64,000 nt of DNA, taken from contig CAJMMO010000002.1 of the NCBI GenBank assembly GCA_905214545.1, positions 340,611 through 404,610 of the forward strand, given 5' to 3'. This DNA is from an uncultured bacterium (GTDB taxonomy: Bacteria; Bacillota; Bacilli; Lactobacillales; Lactobacillaceae). The notes under the pieces were generated by a model. The model saw nothing but the letters and a program-made list of their open reading frames with translations. It was not told the origin of the DNA and did not search any database. Positions 1 through 9,794 of the stretch are shown piece after piece. Numbering within the stretch: the stretch's first letter is position 1; the number at the start of each line of letters is the position of its first letter. Both the position numbers and the translations under genes were made by a program.

Positions 1-795
1 GTCGTCATGACAGGTTGTACGATGAGCAGAACTCCTATTTCTCACACTTCAGGCAACTGGTGGGAGAAGTACGTGGTCTACTACGTTTCGCGCTTCCTGC
101 TCTGGATCGGCAGCCTGTTGCACAACGATTATGGCTGGACGATCATCGTCTTTACTGTCTTAGTCAGAGTTATTCTGCTGCCGCTCAACGTCATCTCTAC
201 TAAGAGCATGACCAAGACCCAGCAGCTGCAGCCGGAACTGGATGCTTTGCGCAAGAAGTACCCGGGCAAGGATGCTGAAAGCCAGCAGAAACTGACTGAA
301 GAAACTCAAAAGCTTTACAAGGAAAACGGCGTCAACCCGTACGCGGGCTGCCTGCCATTGCTTTTGCAGCTGCCAATTATGTATGCCCTGTACGAAGCAA
401 TCTACCGGACTCCTCAATTGATGAACGGTCATTTCCTCTGGATGAACTTGGGTAAGCCGGACCAGTACTACGTCATGCCAGTGCTGGCCGCTGCGTTTAC
501 CTTCATGAGTTCTTACATCAGCCAGATGTCTACGCCGAAGTCAGCCCGCAACGGCTCGACGCAGGCGATGCTGTACATCATGCCAATCTTCATTGGTATT
601 ACTGCTGTCGGACTTCAGTCAGCCATCTCGCTTTACTGGGTTATTTCCAACTTGTTCCAGGTAGTGCAGACTTTCTTCCTGCAGAACCCGTTCAAGTACC
701 AGCGCGAAGTTGCTGAAAAAGAAAAGGCAGAACAAGAACGTCAGCGCAAGATCCGCAAGGCTTACAAGCAGATCAACCGCAGACGCAAACATTAA
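1..795 (+). CDS. yidC: membrane protein insertase YidC/Oxa1 (5' end missing)
   Basis: YidC inserts and folds proteins in the cytoplasmic membrane, alone or with SecYEG. The frame is open from base 1 and enters a V-V-M-T-G-C stretch at bases 1-18, which looks like the lipobox of the lipoprotein-type signal peptide seen on Gram-positive YidC, so the true start lies upstream and the visible part is essentially the mature protein. About five hydrophobic segments follow; the arginine in the LVRVILLP segment matches the conserved groove arginine of the family. The tail is lysine/arginine rich (ERQRKIRKAYKQ), typical for ribosome contact. The gene sits ahead of mnmE as in many Firmicutes near oriC; no jag gene lies between them. 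Identification is secure, the start is not visible. Confidence 0.95.
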   Translation, partial: VVMTGCTMSRTPISHTSGNWWEKYVVYYVSRFLLWIGSLLHNDYGWTIIVFTVLVRVILLPLNVISTKSMTKTQQLQPELDALRKKYPGKDAESQQKLTEETQKLYKENGVNPYAGCLPLLLQLPIMYALYEAIYRTPQLMNGHFLWMNLGKPDQYYVMPVLAAAFTFMSSYISQMSTPKSARNGSTQAMLYIMPIFIGITAVGLQSAISLYWVISNLFQVVQTFFLQNPFKYQREVAEKEKAEQERQRKIRKAYKQINRRRKH

Positions 796-809
796 CATTA
801 AGAATATTT

Positions 810-884
810 TTTATCGATCTCGATAAAGTAGTCAAAGTGCTTTATCCATCATGGTTTATTTGTGGTGGAGTGGGCACTTTTTTT
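810..884 (+). terminator. terminator behind yidC
   Basis: Two hairpins follow the yidC stop: a palindrome with 8-base arms around TC (810-827), then AAAGTGC (834-840) pairing with GCACTTT (874-880), running into a T tract. The second has the layout of a rho-independent terminator. Confidence 0.65.
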
Positions 885-904
885 ATTAGAAAAGGCAGGT
901 AAAA

Positions 905-2290
905 ATGAGCCAATTATTGACGGAATTTGATACGATCGCGGCTATTTCGACCCCAATTGGCGAAGGCGGCATTTCTATCGTGCGCATGTCGGGGGATGAG
1001 GCCCTGCAGATTGCGAGCCGCGTCTTCCACGGCCCGGATTTGACCAAGGTCAAGTCGCACACCATTCACTACGGGCGGATCTTTGACCCGGAAAGCGGCG
1101 AGACCATCGACGAGGTCTTAGTGAGCGTCATGCTGGCGCCGAAGACCTTTACCCGGGAAAACATCGTCGAAATCAACTGCCACGGCGGTATCTTAGTCAC
1201 TAACCGCATCTTGCAGGTCTTGCTGGCTAACGGCGCCCGCATGGCCGACCCCGGCGAATTTACCAAACGCGCCTTTGTTCACGGCCGCATCGACCTGACC
1301 CAGGCCGAAAGTGTCATGGACATCGTGCGGGCCAAGACCGACAAGTCGCGCCAGGTTGCCGAAAGGCAGCTGGCCGGCGGCTTGATGAAGACCATCAAGG
1401 ACCTGCGCCAAGAGATCTTGGACACCCTGGCCAATGTCGAAGTCAACATCGACTACCCTGAATACGACGCCGACCAGGTCACCGCCGAAAAAATGAGTGC
1501 GACGGCCCAAGACGTCCGCGGCAAGATCGAAAAGCTGCTGGCAACTGCCCAGGAAGGCACGATCATGCGCAACGGCCTGGCGACCGCCATCGTCGGCCGG
1601 CCGAACGTCGGCAAGTCTTCCCTGCTCAACTACATGACTAAGGGTGACAAGGCCATCGTCACCGACGTTGCCGGCACCACCCGCGACACCTTGGAAGAAT
1701 ACGTCTCAGTCAAGGGCGTGCCGCTGGAATTGATCGACACCGCCGGCATCCATAAGACCGACGACAAGGTTGAAAAAATCGGCGTGGAACGGTCCAAGCA
1801 AGCGATCCAGCGGGCCGACTTAGTCCTGCTCTTGCTGGATGCCAACCAGGACTTGACGCCCGAAGATCTCAGCCTTTTGGACTATACCAAGGGCAAAAAG
1901 CGGATCATCATCTTAAACAAACAAGACCTGGGGCAGAACCTGGACGCGGACGAAATCAGTAAAAAGTACGCCTGCCCGGTTGTCTCGACCTCGATTCTCC
2001 AGCAGCAAAACCTGGACCAGCTCGAAGAACTGATCAAAAAGCTCTTCTTCAAGGGCATCGAAAACTCCAACTCGCAGGTCATGGTCACCAACCAGCGCCA
2101 AGAAGGCCTGTTGCGCAAGGTGAAAAAGCAGCTCGACGACGTGATCAATGCGGTCGAACAAGGCATCCCCGTCGACATCGCCCAGATCGACTTCCGCGGC
2201 GCCTGGAATACCTTAGGCGAGATCACCGGCGAAAGCGCGCCAGACGAATTGATTACGCAACTGTTCAGCCAGTTCTGTTTAGGAAAGTAG
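905..2290 (+). CDS. mnmE: tRNA modification GTPase MnmE
   Basis: MnmE (TrmE) works with MnmG to put the (carboxymethyl)aminomethyl group on U34 of certain tRNAs, using GTP and a folate. The 461-residue product has the folate-binding N-terminal domain, then the inserted G domain with P-loop GRPNVGKSS at 231-239, DTAG at 278-281 and NKQD at 338-341. It ends in C-L-G-K, the CxGK signature needed for catalysis. Length matches the family. The start at 905 follows AAAGGCAGGT. It lies six bases ahead of mnmG, its partner, so the two are almost certainly cotranscribed. Confidence 0.97.
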   Translation: MSQLLTEFDTIAAISTPIGEGGISIVRMSGDEALQIASRVFHGPDLTKVKSHTIHYGRIFDPESGETIDEVLVSVMLAPKTFTRENIVEINCHGGILVTNRILQVLLANGARMADPGEFTKRAFVHGRIDLTQAESVMDIVRAKTDKSRQVAERQLAGGLMKTIKDLRQEILDTLANVEVNIDYPEYDADQVTAEKMSATAQDVRGKIEKLLATAQEGTIMRNGLATAIVGRPNVGKSSLLNYMTKGDKAIVTDVAGTTRDTLEEYVSVKGVPLELIDTAGIHKTDDKVEKIGVERSKQAIQRADLVLLLLDANQDLTPEDLSLLDYTKGKKRIIILNKQDLGQNLDADEISKKYACPVVSTSILQQQNLDQLEELIKKLFFKGIENSNSQVMVTNQRQEGLLRKVKKQLDDVINAVEQGIPVDIAQIDFRGAWNTLGEITGESAPDELITQLFSQFCLGK

Positions 2291-2296
2291 GCACAT

Positions 2297-4186
2297 ATGA
2301 AAACATACGATTCAAGCGATTATGACGTTATTGTAGTTGGCGCCGGCCACGCGGGCTGCGAGGCTGCCTTAGCCGCCGCCCACATGGGCGAAAAAACGCT
2401 CCTGCTCACCATCGGCTTAGATATGGTGGCCTTCATGCCGTGCAACCCTTCCGTCGGCGGCCCGGCCAAAGGCACTGTCGTGCGCGAAATTGACGCTTTG
2501 GGCGGCCAGATGGGTAAAAACATCGACGCCACCTACATCCAGATGCGGATGCTGAACACGGGCAAGGGCCCGGCTGTCCGCGCGCTGCGGGCCCAGGCCG
2601 ACAAGTGGCAGTACCACGAGCACATGAAAGACGTCATCGAAAACACCCCGAACCTGACCCTGCGCCAGGCGATTGCCGACGAAATCATCGTCGAAGACGG
2701 CAAGTGCCGCGGCGTCATCACCAACACCGGGGCCCGCTACCGCGCCAAGAGCGTCGTCTTGACCACCGGGACTGCGGCCCGCGGCCGGATCATCATCGGC
2801 GAGCTGACCTATTCTTCGGGCCCGAACAACACGATCCCTTCGATCAAGCTGCCGGAAAACCTGGAGAAAAACGGCTTCAAGCTGCGCCGCTTCAAGACCG
2901 GGACCCCGCCGCGCGTCAACGGCAAGACCATCGACTATTCAAAGACTGAAGAAGAACCCGGTGACAAGATTCCGCGTCATTTTTCATTTGAAAGCAAAGA
3001 CAGCGACTATTTAACTAAGCAGATCTCCTGCTGGATGACCTACACCAACCCGAAGACCCACGAGATCATCAAGGCCAACTTGGACCGCGCGCCGATGTTC
3101 TCCGGGATCATCAAGGGCGTCGGCCCGCGCTACTGCCCTTCTATTGAAGACAAGGTCGTGCGCTTTGCCGACAAGGACCGCCACCAGCTTTTCTTAGAGC
3201 CGGAAGGCAGACACACTAAGGAAGTCTACGTCGGCGACCTGTCGACCTCCATGCCGGAAGAAATCCAGCTCAAGATGCTGCACTCTATCGCCGGCCTGGA
3301 ACACGCCGAACTGATGCGGCCGGGCTACGCCATCGAATACGACGTCATCGAGCCTTGGCAGCTGAAGCACACCTTGGAAACTAAGAAGATCGCCCACCTG
3401 TTTACTGCCGGCCAGATGAACGGGACCTCCGGCTACGAAGAAGCGGCCGGCCAGGGCCTGATCGCGGGGATCAACGCCGCGCTGTCTGCCCAAGGCAAGC
3501 CGGGCTTTACCCTGCAGCGGGATGAGGCCTACATCGGCGTGCTGATCGACGACCTAGTGACCAAGGGCACCAACGAGCCTTACCGCTTGCTGACGAGCCG
3601 GGCCGAATACCGCCTGCTTTTGCGCCACGACAACGCCGACCTGCGTTTGACTGAGTACGGCCACAAGCTTGGCCTCATTTCAGAGGAACGCTACGCCGCT
3701 TTTGAAGAAAAGAAAAAGCAGATTGCGGCCTTAAACAAGAAGCTGGGTGAAATCACCATCCACCCGACTGATGAGGTCAACGCCTTTTTGCAAAAGATCG
3801 GCCAAGACAAGCTGAGTGCCGGCTTAAAGGCCAACGTCTTTTTGCGCCGGCCGCACGTCACAGTCGACGACATCGCGGAACTGTCCGACACCGAATTAGA
3901 CTTTGACCGCTACGTCAAAGAACAGGTCGAAATCACGACCAAGTACGCCGGCTACATCAAAAAAGAAGAGGTCCAAGTGGCCCGCCTGCACCGGCAGGAA
4001 GCCAAGAAGATCCCGGCCGACATCGACTACGAAAACATCGACGGCCTGGCCACCGAAGCCCGGCAGAAGTTCGAGAAGATCAGACCGGAATCTCTGGCCC
4101 AGGCCGAGCGGATCTCCGGCGTCAACCCGGCCGACTTGGCCATCTTGGCGGTTTACATTCAGCAAGGCAAGTACAGCAAAAAATAG
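2297..4186 (+). CDS. mnmG: tRNA uridine-5-carboxymethylaminomethyl modification enzyme MnmG
   Basis: MnmG (GidA) is the FAD- and NADH-dependent partner of MnmE in modifying the wobble uridine of tRNAs. The 629-residue product begins with a classic FAD-binding GAGHAG motif at residues 15-20, followed by the [13 protein letters not shown] signature, and has the helical C-terminal domain that contacts MnmE. Full length for the family. The start is six bases behind the mnmE stop, with AGGAAAGTAGG overlapping the mnmE end as ribosome binding site. A parS palindrome follows the stop. In many Firmicutes rsmG comes next; here it is about 46 kb away. Confidence 0.97.
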   Translation: MKTYDSSDYDVIVVGAGHAGCEAALAAAHMGEKTLLLTIGLDMVAFMPCNPSVGGPAKGTVVREIDALGGQMGKNIDATYIQMRMLNTGKGPAVRALRAQADKWQYHEHMKDVIENTPNLTLRQAIADEIIVEDGKCRGVITNTGARYRAKSVVLTTGTAARGRIIIGELTYSSGPNNTIPSIKLPENLEKNGFKLRRFKTGTPPRVNGKTIDYSKTEEEPGDKIPRHFSFESKDSDYLTKQISCWMTYTNPKTHEIIKANLDRAPMFSGIIKGVGPRYCPSIEDKVVRFADKDRHQLFLEPEGRHTKEVYVGDLSTSMPEEIQLKMLHSIAGLEHAELMRPGYAIEYDVIEPWQLKHTLETKKIAHLFTAGQMNGTSGYEEAAGQGLIAGINAALSAQGKPGFTLQRDEAYIGVLIDDLVTKGTNEPYRLLTSRAEYRLLLRHDNADLRLTEYGHKLGLISEERYAAFEEKKKQIAALNKKLGEITIHPTDEVNAFLQKIGQDKLSAGLKANVFLRRPHVTVDDIAELSDTELDFDRYVKEQVEITTKYAGYIKKEEVQVARLHRQEAKKIPADIDYENIDGLATEARQKFEKIRPESLAQAERISGVNPADLAILAVYIQQGKYSKK

Positions 4187-4188
4187 AC

Positions 4189-4202
4189 GTTTCACGTGAA
4201 AC
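4189..4202. other. parS centromere site
   Basis: The 14-base palindrome GTTTCACGTGAAAC lies three bases behind the mnmG stop. It is the full core of the conserved bacterial parS site TGTTTCACGTGAAACA; only the outermost base on each side differs. ParB binds such sites, slides along DNA as a CTP clamp and is moved by ParA. parA and parB are at 51.9-53.6 kb in this window, so a working site is expected. Confidence 0.9.
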
Positions 4203-4210
4203 CAATTTTA

Positions 4211-4235
4211 ATTATCAATGATAATAGGGTAAAAT
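4211..4235 (+). promoter_or_regulatory. candidate operator/promoter ahead of gnd
   Basis: A perfect 15-base palindrome, ATTATCA-A-TGATAAT (4211-4225), lies just upstream of a TAAAAT hexamer (4230-4235) that could be the -10 box of gnd. No good -35 box is visible. The arms resemble Fur-family half sites but in everted order, so the regulator cannot be named. Confidence 0.4.
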
Positions 4236-4272
4236 TTTTGCTGGAATCATAATGCAAGCCAGGAGGATTAAC

Positions 4273-5661
4273 ATGCAGCAATTTGGTGTAATTGGTTTAG
4301 CTGTCATGGGCAAAAACCTTGCCCTCAACGTCAAAAGACACGGCTTTTCGGTCTCATGCTTCAGCATTGACCAGCCGGAAGTCGACGCCATGCAAAAGTA
4401 CGCTGACGACCAGCTGAAGGCCTATAACAGCTGGGAAGAGTTCGTGGCCAGCTTGGAAAAGCCGCGCAAGATTTTAGTGCAGATCAAGGCCGGCAAGCCG
4501 GTCGACGAGACCCTGCAAAAGCTGATGACCCTGCTTGAACCAGGCGACATCGTCATCGACGGCGGCAACTCCAACTTCCACGACACCACCCGCCGCTACC
4601 ATGAATTGGAAGAAAAAGGTCTCCACTTCATCGGCATGGGCGTGTCCGGCGGCGAGCAAGGCGCCTTGAACGGCCCAGCGCTGATGCCGGGCGGGGATGA
4701 GGAAGCTTACAACGAGGTCGCTCCGATCTTAGAGGCCATTGCCGCTAAGACTGACGACGGCCGCCCTTGTGTCTCCTACATCGGGCCTGAAAGCAGCGGC
4801 CACTACGTCAAGATGGTCCACAACGGCATCGAATACGGCATCATGCAGGAAATCTGCGAAGTCTACGACCTGCTGCGCAAGGCCGGCCGCATGGACAATG
4901 AAGAGATGGCCGACCTTTTCTCAGAATGGGATGAGGGTGACTTAGGCAGCTACTTAGTCCACATCACCAGCAAGATCTTGCGGCAAAAAGATGAGCTGAC
5001 TGACGGCTACATCGTGGATCACATCTTAAACGTCGCTTCCTACAAGGGGACCGGCAACTGGATGCTCGAAGACGCCATCCGCTTAGGCGCCCCGATCTCC
5101 GTGACCGCCGAGGCCGTTTTAAGCCGGTTCATGTCCAAGGCCGCCTTTAAAGACGGCTCAGCCAAGTCTTTGGCTGCCGGCATCAAGTTCCCGAACCTGG
5201 CGAAGAACCTGGGCAGCGCCCTGCTGTTGGCCCAGACCGTCAGCTATGTCCAAGGCTTCGACCAGCTGCACATGGCAGCGCAAGCCTACGGCTGGGACCT
5301 GCACTACCCGGCCATCGCCCAAAACTGGGAGGCCGGCTGCATCATCCGCTCCAAGACCTTGCTTAAAATTGAAAAGGCCTACCGGGAACAAAAGGACTTG
5401 GCTAGTCTGTTCAAAGCCCCTGCTTTTGCCAAAATGCTGAAGCAGAACCTGGAAAGTCTGCGGGCAGTTTTGATGATCGCCCTGCAGGCCCACGTGCCAA
5501 CCCCTGCTTTGAGCGCAGCCATGAACTACCTGGAATCGCTGTTTAATCCAAGCTTGCCAGCCAACCTGCTGCAGGGCCAGCGCGACTACTTCGGCGCGCA
5601 CACCTACCTGCGCAATGACCGGCCAGGCACTTTTCACACGGAATGGTACGCTGAAAAATAA
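4273..5661 (+). CDS. gnd: 6-phosphogluconate dehydrogenase, decarboxylating
   Basis: This enzyme oxidises 6-phosphogluconate to ribulose 5-phosphate and CO2, making NADPH in the oxidative pentose phosphate pathway. The 462-residue product starts with the Rossmann motif GLAVMG at residues 8-13, has the VSGGEQGA substrate loop and the K-M-V-H-N-G-I-E-Y catalytic segment, and ends in the usual all-helical domain. I chose the ATG at 4273 because AGGAGG lies at 4261-4266 at ideal spacing; an in-frame ATG at 4252 precedes that site and has none of its own. A short palindrome lies ahead. The stop overlaps the start of the next gene by one base. Confidence 0.96.
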   Translation: MQQFGVIGLAVMGKNLALNVKRHGFSVSCFSIDQPEVDAMQKYADDQLKAYNSWEEFVASLEKPRKILVQIKAGKPVDETLQKLMTLLEPGDIVIDGGNSNFHDTTRRYHELEEKGLHFIGMGVSGGEQGALNGPALMPGGDEEAYNEVAPILEAIAAKTDDGRPCVSYIGPESSGHYVKMVHNGIEYGIMQEICEVYDLLRKAGRMDNEEMADLFSEWDEGDLGSYLVHITSKILRQKDELTDGYIVDHILNVASYKGTGNWMLEDAIRLGAPISVTAEAVLSRFMSKAAFKDGSAKSLAAGIKFPNLAKNLGSALLLAQTVSYVQGFDQLHMAAQAYGWDLHYPAIAQNWEAGCIIRSKTLLKIEKAYREQKDLASLFKAPAFAKMLKQNLESLRAVLMIALQAHVPTPALSAAMNYLESLFNPSLPANLLQGQRDYFGAHTYLRNDRPGTFHTEWYAEK

Positions 5662-7241
5662 TGAATAAGCGTAAGAATAAAAGTGCATCATTAAATTTGA
5701 CTTTGTTGTTGGAAGCCCTGCTGGTCGGCGTACTGGCGGGCTTTGTCGTTGGTTTCTTCCGCTGGGGCATCGCCCAGACTTCGGCCTTTTGGCTGCACGC
5801 CTTCCAGCTGGCCCACCAAAATGTCTGGTGGCTGTTAGCCATTGCGGCCGGCTTTACCGCGATCGCCTTTATCGCCGGCTGGTTTGTCAAACAGTACCCG
5901 CACGTCGGCGGCTCCGGGATTCCTGAAGTCAAGCTGCAGATGGAGGGCAAGCTGCACCTGCAGTGGTTTCCGATCTTATGGCGCAAGCTCGTCGGCGGCA
6001 TCCTGGTCATCGGCACGGGCCTGTTCTTAGGCCCGGAAGGACCGTCTTTGCAGCTGGGCTCTTCACTTGGCCAAGGCGTTGGCGAAAAGACCGGGCAGAC
6101 GGCCAGCAACAGACGGGTTTTGCTGGCGACCGGCGCGGCCAGCGGTTTAGCGGCCGCCTTTGGCGCCCCGCTGAGCGGCGCGCTGTTTGTCTTGGAAGAA
6201 ATCTTCCATAACTTCTCGCCGCGAGTTTGGCTGAATGCGCTGGTCGGCGCGATCGCGGCTAACTTCGTGGTGTCGAACATCTTCGGCCAGCACCCGTCCT
6301 TAGCCATCGCCTACAACCACCCCTTCCCGCTGCCTTACTACTGGCAGCTGATCTTGTTAGGGATCGTCTTAGGCCTGCTGGGCCACCTCTACAAGTGGGG
6401 CCTGTTTACCGGCAAGAAGATCAATAAAAAGATCACCTGGCTTCCTATGTGGCTGCACGGCTTAATTCCGTTAATGCTGCTGCTGCCGATCATGTACTTC
6501 GTGCCGCTGACCATGGGTCCCGGCAACCGCCTGATCCTGTCTTTGCCAGGGATGATCGCACACGCTGGCAGCTCGACTGCTTTAGTTGAACGGCTGCTGA
6601 TCACGCTGGTCTTGTACTACCTGCTGCGGCTGGTCTTTTCGATCATTTCCTATGACTCCGGCCTGCCAAGCGGCATCTTCTTGCCGATCCTGACGATGGG
6701 CGCCTTGATCGGGGCCAGCTTCGGCCTGCTTATGGTGCGGTTGGGCCTGCTGCCGGCGCGCTATGTCATCAACTTGCTGATCTTTGCGATGGCGGGCGCT
6801 TTTGCGGCAGTCATCCGGGCACCTTTTACCGCGATTATCCTGATCACCGAGATGGTCGGGTCGCTGCTGCACCTGATGCCCTTGGTCGTCGTCTCGCTGT
6901 TCGCCATTTTGACCGACGAATTCTTAGGCGGCAAGCCGATCTACGGCCAACTGGCCAGCCTGATGGTTTGTGAAAAAGAAGATGGCGCAGTGAACGGCCG
7001 CGAGGGTCAGTTGACCGTGTCCGTGTTTAACAGCAGCAAGCTCGTCGGCAAACGCGTCTCAGAGGTCGCCTGGCCGGCTGACACGCTGGTGAAGACAATC
7101 CAGCGGGATGGCCAGGCAGTCATCCCTAGCGGGCAGACACAGATCGTAGCGGGCGATATGCTGGTCATGGAGGTCGCCGAAGACAAACGCGGCGAAGTCT
7201 ATGACGCCATGCGCAAGCTGCAGGGTGTGTCTTTAGGCTAA
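5661..7241 (+). CDS. ClC-family chloride channel/antiporter with RCK-C domain
   Basis: A ClC family membrane protein of 526 residues, expected to move chloride (or fluoride) across the membrane, possibly in exchange for protons, which would suit an acid-producing cell. The family signatures are all there: GSGIP at 84-88, the gating-glutamate motif as GPEGP at 124-128 (usually G[KR]EGP) and GIFLP in the second half. About ten membrane segments end near residue 430, followed by a cytosolic TrkA-C/RCK-C type domain of some 80 residues that usually binds a small ligand. The start codon shares its A with the gnd stop (TAATG) and has no clear ribosome site of its own, which suggests translational coupling to gnd. 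Whether it is a channel or an exchanger cannot be read from sequence. Confidence 0.9.
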   Translation: MNKRKNKSASLNLTLLLEALLVGVLAGFVVGFFRWGIAQTSAFWLHAFQLAHQNVWWLLAIAAGFTAIAFIAGWFVKQYPHVGGSGIPEVKLQMEGKLHLQWFPILWRKLVGGILVIGTGLFLGPEGPSLQLGSSLGQGVGEKTGQTASNRRVLLATGAASGLAAAFGAPLSGALFVLEEIFHNFSPRVWLNALVGAIAANFVVSNIFGQHPSLAIAYNHPFPLPYYWQLILLGIVLGLLGHLYKWGLFTGKKINKKITWLPMWLHGLIPLMLLLPIMYFVPLTMGPGNRLILSLPGMIAHAGSSTALVERLLITLVLYYLLRLVFSIISYDSGLPSGIFLPILTMGALIGASFGLLMVRLGLLPARYVINLLIFAMAGAFAAVIRAPFTAIILITEMVGSLLHLMPLVVVSLFAILTDEFLGGKPIYGQLASLMVCEKEDGAVNGREGQLTVSVFNSSKLVGKRVSEVAWPADTLVKTIQRDGQAVIPSGQTQIVAGDMLVMEVAEDKRGEVYDAMRKLQGVSLG

Positions 7242-7251
7242 AAAGAGCAAT

Positions 7252-7288
7252 AAAAAAAGAGGTTCACCATTTGGTGAACCTCTTTTTT
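7252..7288. terminator. bidirectional terminator
   Basis: AAAAAAAGAGGTTCACC and its complement GGTGAACCTCTTTTTTT flank a short loop. The near-perfect stem ends both the ClC gene (plus) and dgk (minus), which converge here. Confidence 0.9.
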
Positions 7289-7292
7289 TGCT

Positions 7293-7967
7293 TTAGGCTT
7301 GCTCGCCCGGCTGCCAGTCGGCAGGCAGGTTGCCCAATTCTTTAAGCTTGGCGACGATCATGTCCAAGACAGTCTGCTTGTCTTCTTCGTTGGCCATGAA
7401 GTCTAGTTTATCGCCATCGATCTTGATCTTCGGCGAGTAGTTGTAGTTTTCGTACCACGGGCCGTAGTAGCGCAGCAGCCGCTTGTAGTAGTCCTCCAGG
7501 GTCGGGTCGTAGCTGACCTGTTCGTAGGAGCGGCCGCGTTTTTGGATCCGCTTGATCATCGTCGGGTAGGACACGTCGATGTGGACCAGCAGGTCCGGCC
7601 TTTTCTTCGGCATGCGGTCGAGCTCATTCATCATGGACATGAGCAGGTTGTCGTAGGTCTTGATCTCGATTGGCGTTGCCCGGCCGATGTCCGCGTTCAT
7701 GTGGAAGAAGAGCGAGTCTTCGTAGATCGAGCGGTCCAGCACGTTGTTATCTTCGGTCAAAGCCTTTTTAATACTGTGAAAACGGGTGTTCAGGAAGAAA
7801 ATCTGCAACAGGAAGGCATACTTTTTCGGGTCCTTGTAAAACAAAGGCAGCACCGGGTTGTTGTCTACACTCTCATAGAAGGGCTTGGTATGCAGATAAT
7901 CAGCTAAAATTTCGGTTAAACTGGATTTACCGGCTCCAATTGGGCCACTTAAGATAATAACTGTCAT
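7293..7967 (-). CDS. dgk: deoxyguanosine kinase subunit of the dAK/dGK heterodimer
   Basis: Phosphorylates a purine deoxynucleoside (deoxyguanosine by homology) to the 5'-monophosphate. The product has the dNK-family P-loop GPIGAGKSS near the N-terminus and the catalytic DRSIYED block. The ATG at 7967 gives 224 residues, the length I recall for the dGK subunit of L. acidophilus R-26; an upstream GTG is directly against the AAGAAGGAAC ribosome site and is less likely. It follows dak by 16 bases, is clearly its paralogue and ends at a shared terminator. In R-26 the two subunits form an obligate heterodimer encoded by tandem genes, exactly this arrangement. Subunit assignment rests on gene order and length. 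Confidence 0.88.
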   Translation of the reverse strand: MTVIILSGPIGAGKSSLTEILADYLHTKPFYESVDNNPVLPLFYKDPKKYAFLLQIFFLNTRFHSIKKALTEDNNVLDRSIYEDSLFFHMNADIGRATPIEIKTYDNLLMSMMNELDRMPKKRPDLLVHIDVSYPTMIKRIQKRGRSYEQVSYDPTLEDYYKRLLRYYGPWYENYNYSPKIKIDGDKLDFMANEEDKQTVLDMIVAKLKELGNLPADWQPGEQA

Positions 7968-7983
7968 CACGTTCCTTCTTAGA

Positions 7984-8628
7984 TTATAAGTTGCCGATTT
8001 CTTTCAGCTTTTGGTCGATCATGGCCAGCACTTCCTGCTTGGCGTTGTCATCGGCCATAAAGTCGTATTTGTCGCCGTCAATTTCGATCTTCGGCGATTG
8101 GTCGTATTGTTCAAACCACGGTTCGTAGTAGCTCTGCAGGCGCTTGTAGTAGTCGCGCAGGCTTGGGTCGGTGTCGACCTGCTCGTAGGAGCGGCCGCGC
8201 TTTTTAATGCGCTCTAACATCGTGTCCAGCGAGGCGTGGATGTAGATCAGCAGGTCAGGCTTTTTCGACGGATTGCCCGGCACACTCTCCATCATGTTGT
8301 GCAGCAAGTCGTCGTAGATTGCGAACTCTGTCGGGTCAGCGATCCCGCTATCGACGTTCATCTTGAAAAAGATTTCGTCTTCGTAAATTGAACGGTCGAG
8401 AACATTGTTCTGGGCTGATAAGGCCTCGTTGATCTCAATCAGCCGGTAGTTCATCAGATAAATGTTCAATAAGAAGGTGTAGCGCTTCATGTCCTTGTAG
8501 TACAGAGGCAGGACAGGGTTCTTATCTGGGTGCTCATAGTAAGCGTTGGAATGCAGATGATCTGCCAAAATTTTGGTTAAACTGGATTTACCGGCTCCAA
8601 TTGGCCCGCTCAAAACAATAACTGTCAT
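7984..8628 (-). CDS. dak: deoxyadenosine kinase subunit of the dAK/dGK heterodimer
   Basis: First gene of the tandem deoxynucleoside kinase pair; by homology the deoxyadenosine kinase subunit. The 214-residue product carries GPIGAGKSS and DRSIYED, and shares long blocks with the downstream dgk product (for instance [10 protein letters not shown]), so the two come from a duplication. The start is the ATG at 8628; the preceding GTG is in frame but too near the AGAAAGAAC site. Placed directly downstream of a nucleoside-type ABC transporter operon, from which a terminator separates it. Its leader contains an 11-base inverted repeat. Confidence 0.88.
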   Translation of the reverse strand: MTVIVLSGPIGAGKSSLTKILADHLHSNAYYEHPDKNPVLPLYYKDMKRYTFLLNIYLMNYRLIEINEALSAQNNVLDRSIYEDEIFFKMNVDSGIADPTEFAIYDDLLHNMMESVPGNPSKKPDLLIYIHASLDTMLERIKKRGRSYEQVDTDPSLRDYYKRLQSYYEPWFEQYDQSPKIEIDGDKYDFMADDNAKQEVLAMIDQKLKEIGNL

Positions 8629-8643
8629 CACGTTCTTTCTTCA

Positions 8644-8686
8644 TCAATATCTTGTTACGCCACTCAATAATAGACCAAGATATTGA
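8644..8686. repeat. inverted repeat in the dak leader
   Basis: TCAATATCTTG (8644-8654) and CAAGATATTGA (8676-8686) are perfect complements of 11 bases separated by 21 bases, 15 bases upstream of the dak start. It could be an mRNA stem-loop or an operator. A second, imperfect palindrome is centred at 8733 on TGCAT-G-ATGCA. Confidence 0.6.
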
Positions 8687-8785
8687 GGTTGAACAGAAAG
8701 TATAATTCAATTTTTTTGTCAAATTTTTGCATGATGCACAAAACGCGTCGTGATGGGATGCCAAAAATTTTAACCAAATTGACAC

Positions 8786-8824
8786 AAAAAAGGACCTGCC
8801 CTTTTTCAGAGCAAGTCCTTTTTT
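8786..8824 (-). terminator. terminator behind nupC
   Basis: AAAAAAGGAC (8786-8795) pairs with GTCCTTTTTT (8815-8824). On the minus strand the hairpin follows the nupC stop by about 14 bases and ends in a T run. Confidence 0.85.
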
Positions 8825-8837
8825 AAATTCAGAATTA

Positions 8838-9794
8838 TTATTTTGATTTGATGTAGTTGACACCGTCTGCCTTTGGCGCAACGGATGAGCCAAGGAAGGC
8901 AACCAAAACGATAATCGTGATGACGTAAGGCGCAATCTGCAGGTAAACTGACGGCACTGAAGAAATGCCCGGCAGCTGACTGCCGATGATACTCATACTT
9001 TGTGCAAAGCCGAAGAACAAGGCAGACCACATCGCACCGATTGGGTTCCATTTACCAAAGATCATTGCGGCCAGGGACATGAAACCTTGCCCGACGATGG
9101 TGGAAATGGAGAAGTTACCGGAAATTGATTGGGCGAAGACCGCACCGCCGATACCGCCTAAGACACCGGAGATCAGAACACCGGCGTAGCGCATGGCGTA
9201 AACGTTAACACCCAAGGTGTCGGCCGCTTGCGGGTTTTCACCGCAGGCACGCAGCCGCAGACCAAACTTGGTCTTAAACAAGATCCACCAGGACAGCACT
9301 GCGACCAAGATCGCAATCCAGGCAGGGGCGGAAGTGTTCTTGAAGAAGATCGGCCCGAGCACTGGAATCTTGGCTAAGCCTGGGAATGAGAAGTAACCAA
9401 AGTTTTGGCTGATGTTTTCGGTCTGGCCTTTGTTGTAAATGGCCTTGATCAGGAAGACACCTAATGGCGGAGCCAGCAGGTTCAGCACAGTACCGGAAAT
9501 GATGTGGTCGGCTCTGAAGTTAATCGTAGCGACCGCGTGCAGAACGGAGAGCAGCAGGCCTGCGATGGCCCCCACCAAGACACCAAGCCAAGGAGTGGCA
9601 TCACCGAATTGCTTAGCAAAGGTCAGGTTAAAGACAATTGCTGAGAAGGCACCGGCGGTCATGATACCTTCCAAACCAACGTTAACGATACCGCCGTGTT
9701 CACTGAAGGCACCACCGATGGCGGTGAAGATCATCGGCGCTGAATAAACCAGCGTTGAGGAAACAATCAGCGCTAACATACTAACGAAACTCAT
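8838..9794 (-). CDS. nupC: nucleoside ABC transporter permease NupC
   Basis: One of two permeases of a BMP-family ABC importer. The 318-residue product has about eight to ten hydrophobic segments and the family blocks FTAIGGAFSEHGGIVNVGLEG and LGVNVYAMRYAGV characteristic of the BPD_transp_2 (RbsC/YufQ) fold. It starts with an ATG that shares one base with the nupB stop (TAATG), so translation is coupled. Homologous systems take up nucleosides (Lactococcus NupABC with BmpA; Bacillus NupNOPQ for guanosine), which fits the dak-dgk kinases just downstream. Substrate is inferred from family and neighbours. Confidence 0.9.
   Translation of the reverse strand: MSFVSMLALIVSSTLVYSAPMIFTAIGGAFSEHGGIVNVGLEGIMTAGAFSAIVFNLTFAKQFGDATPWLGVLVGAIAGLLLSVLHAVATINFRADHIISGTVLNLLAPPLGVFLIKAIYNKGQTENISQNFGYFSFPGLAKIPVLGPIFFKNTSAPAWIAILVAVLSWWILFKTKFGLRLRACGENPQAADTLGVNVYAMRYAGVLISGVLGGIGGAVFAQSISGNFSISTIVGQGFMSLAAMIFGKWNPIGAMWSALFFGFAQSMSIIGSQLPGISSVPSVYLQIAPYVITIIVLVAFLGSSVAPKADGVNYIKSK

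Noticed and set aside
5543..6307. 254-codon open frame on the minus strand opposite gnd and the ClC gene
   Set aside because: Crosses the junction of two well-supported genes, no ribosome site, and low-complexity composition typical of antisense translation.
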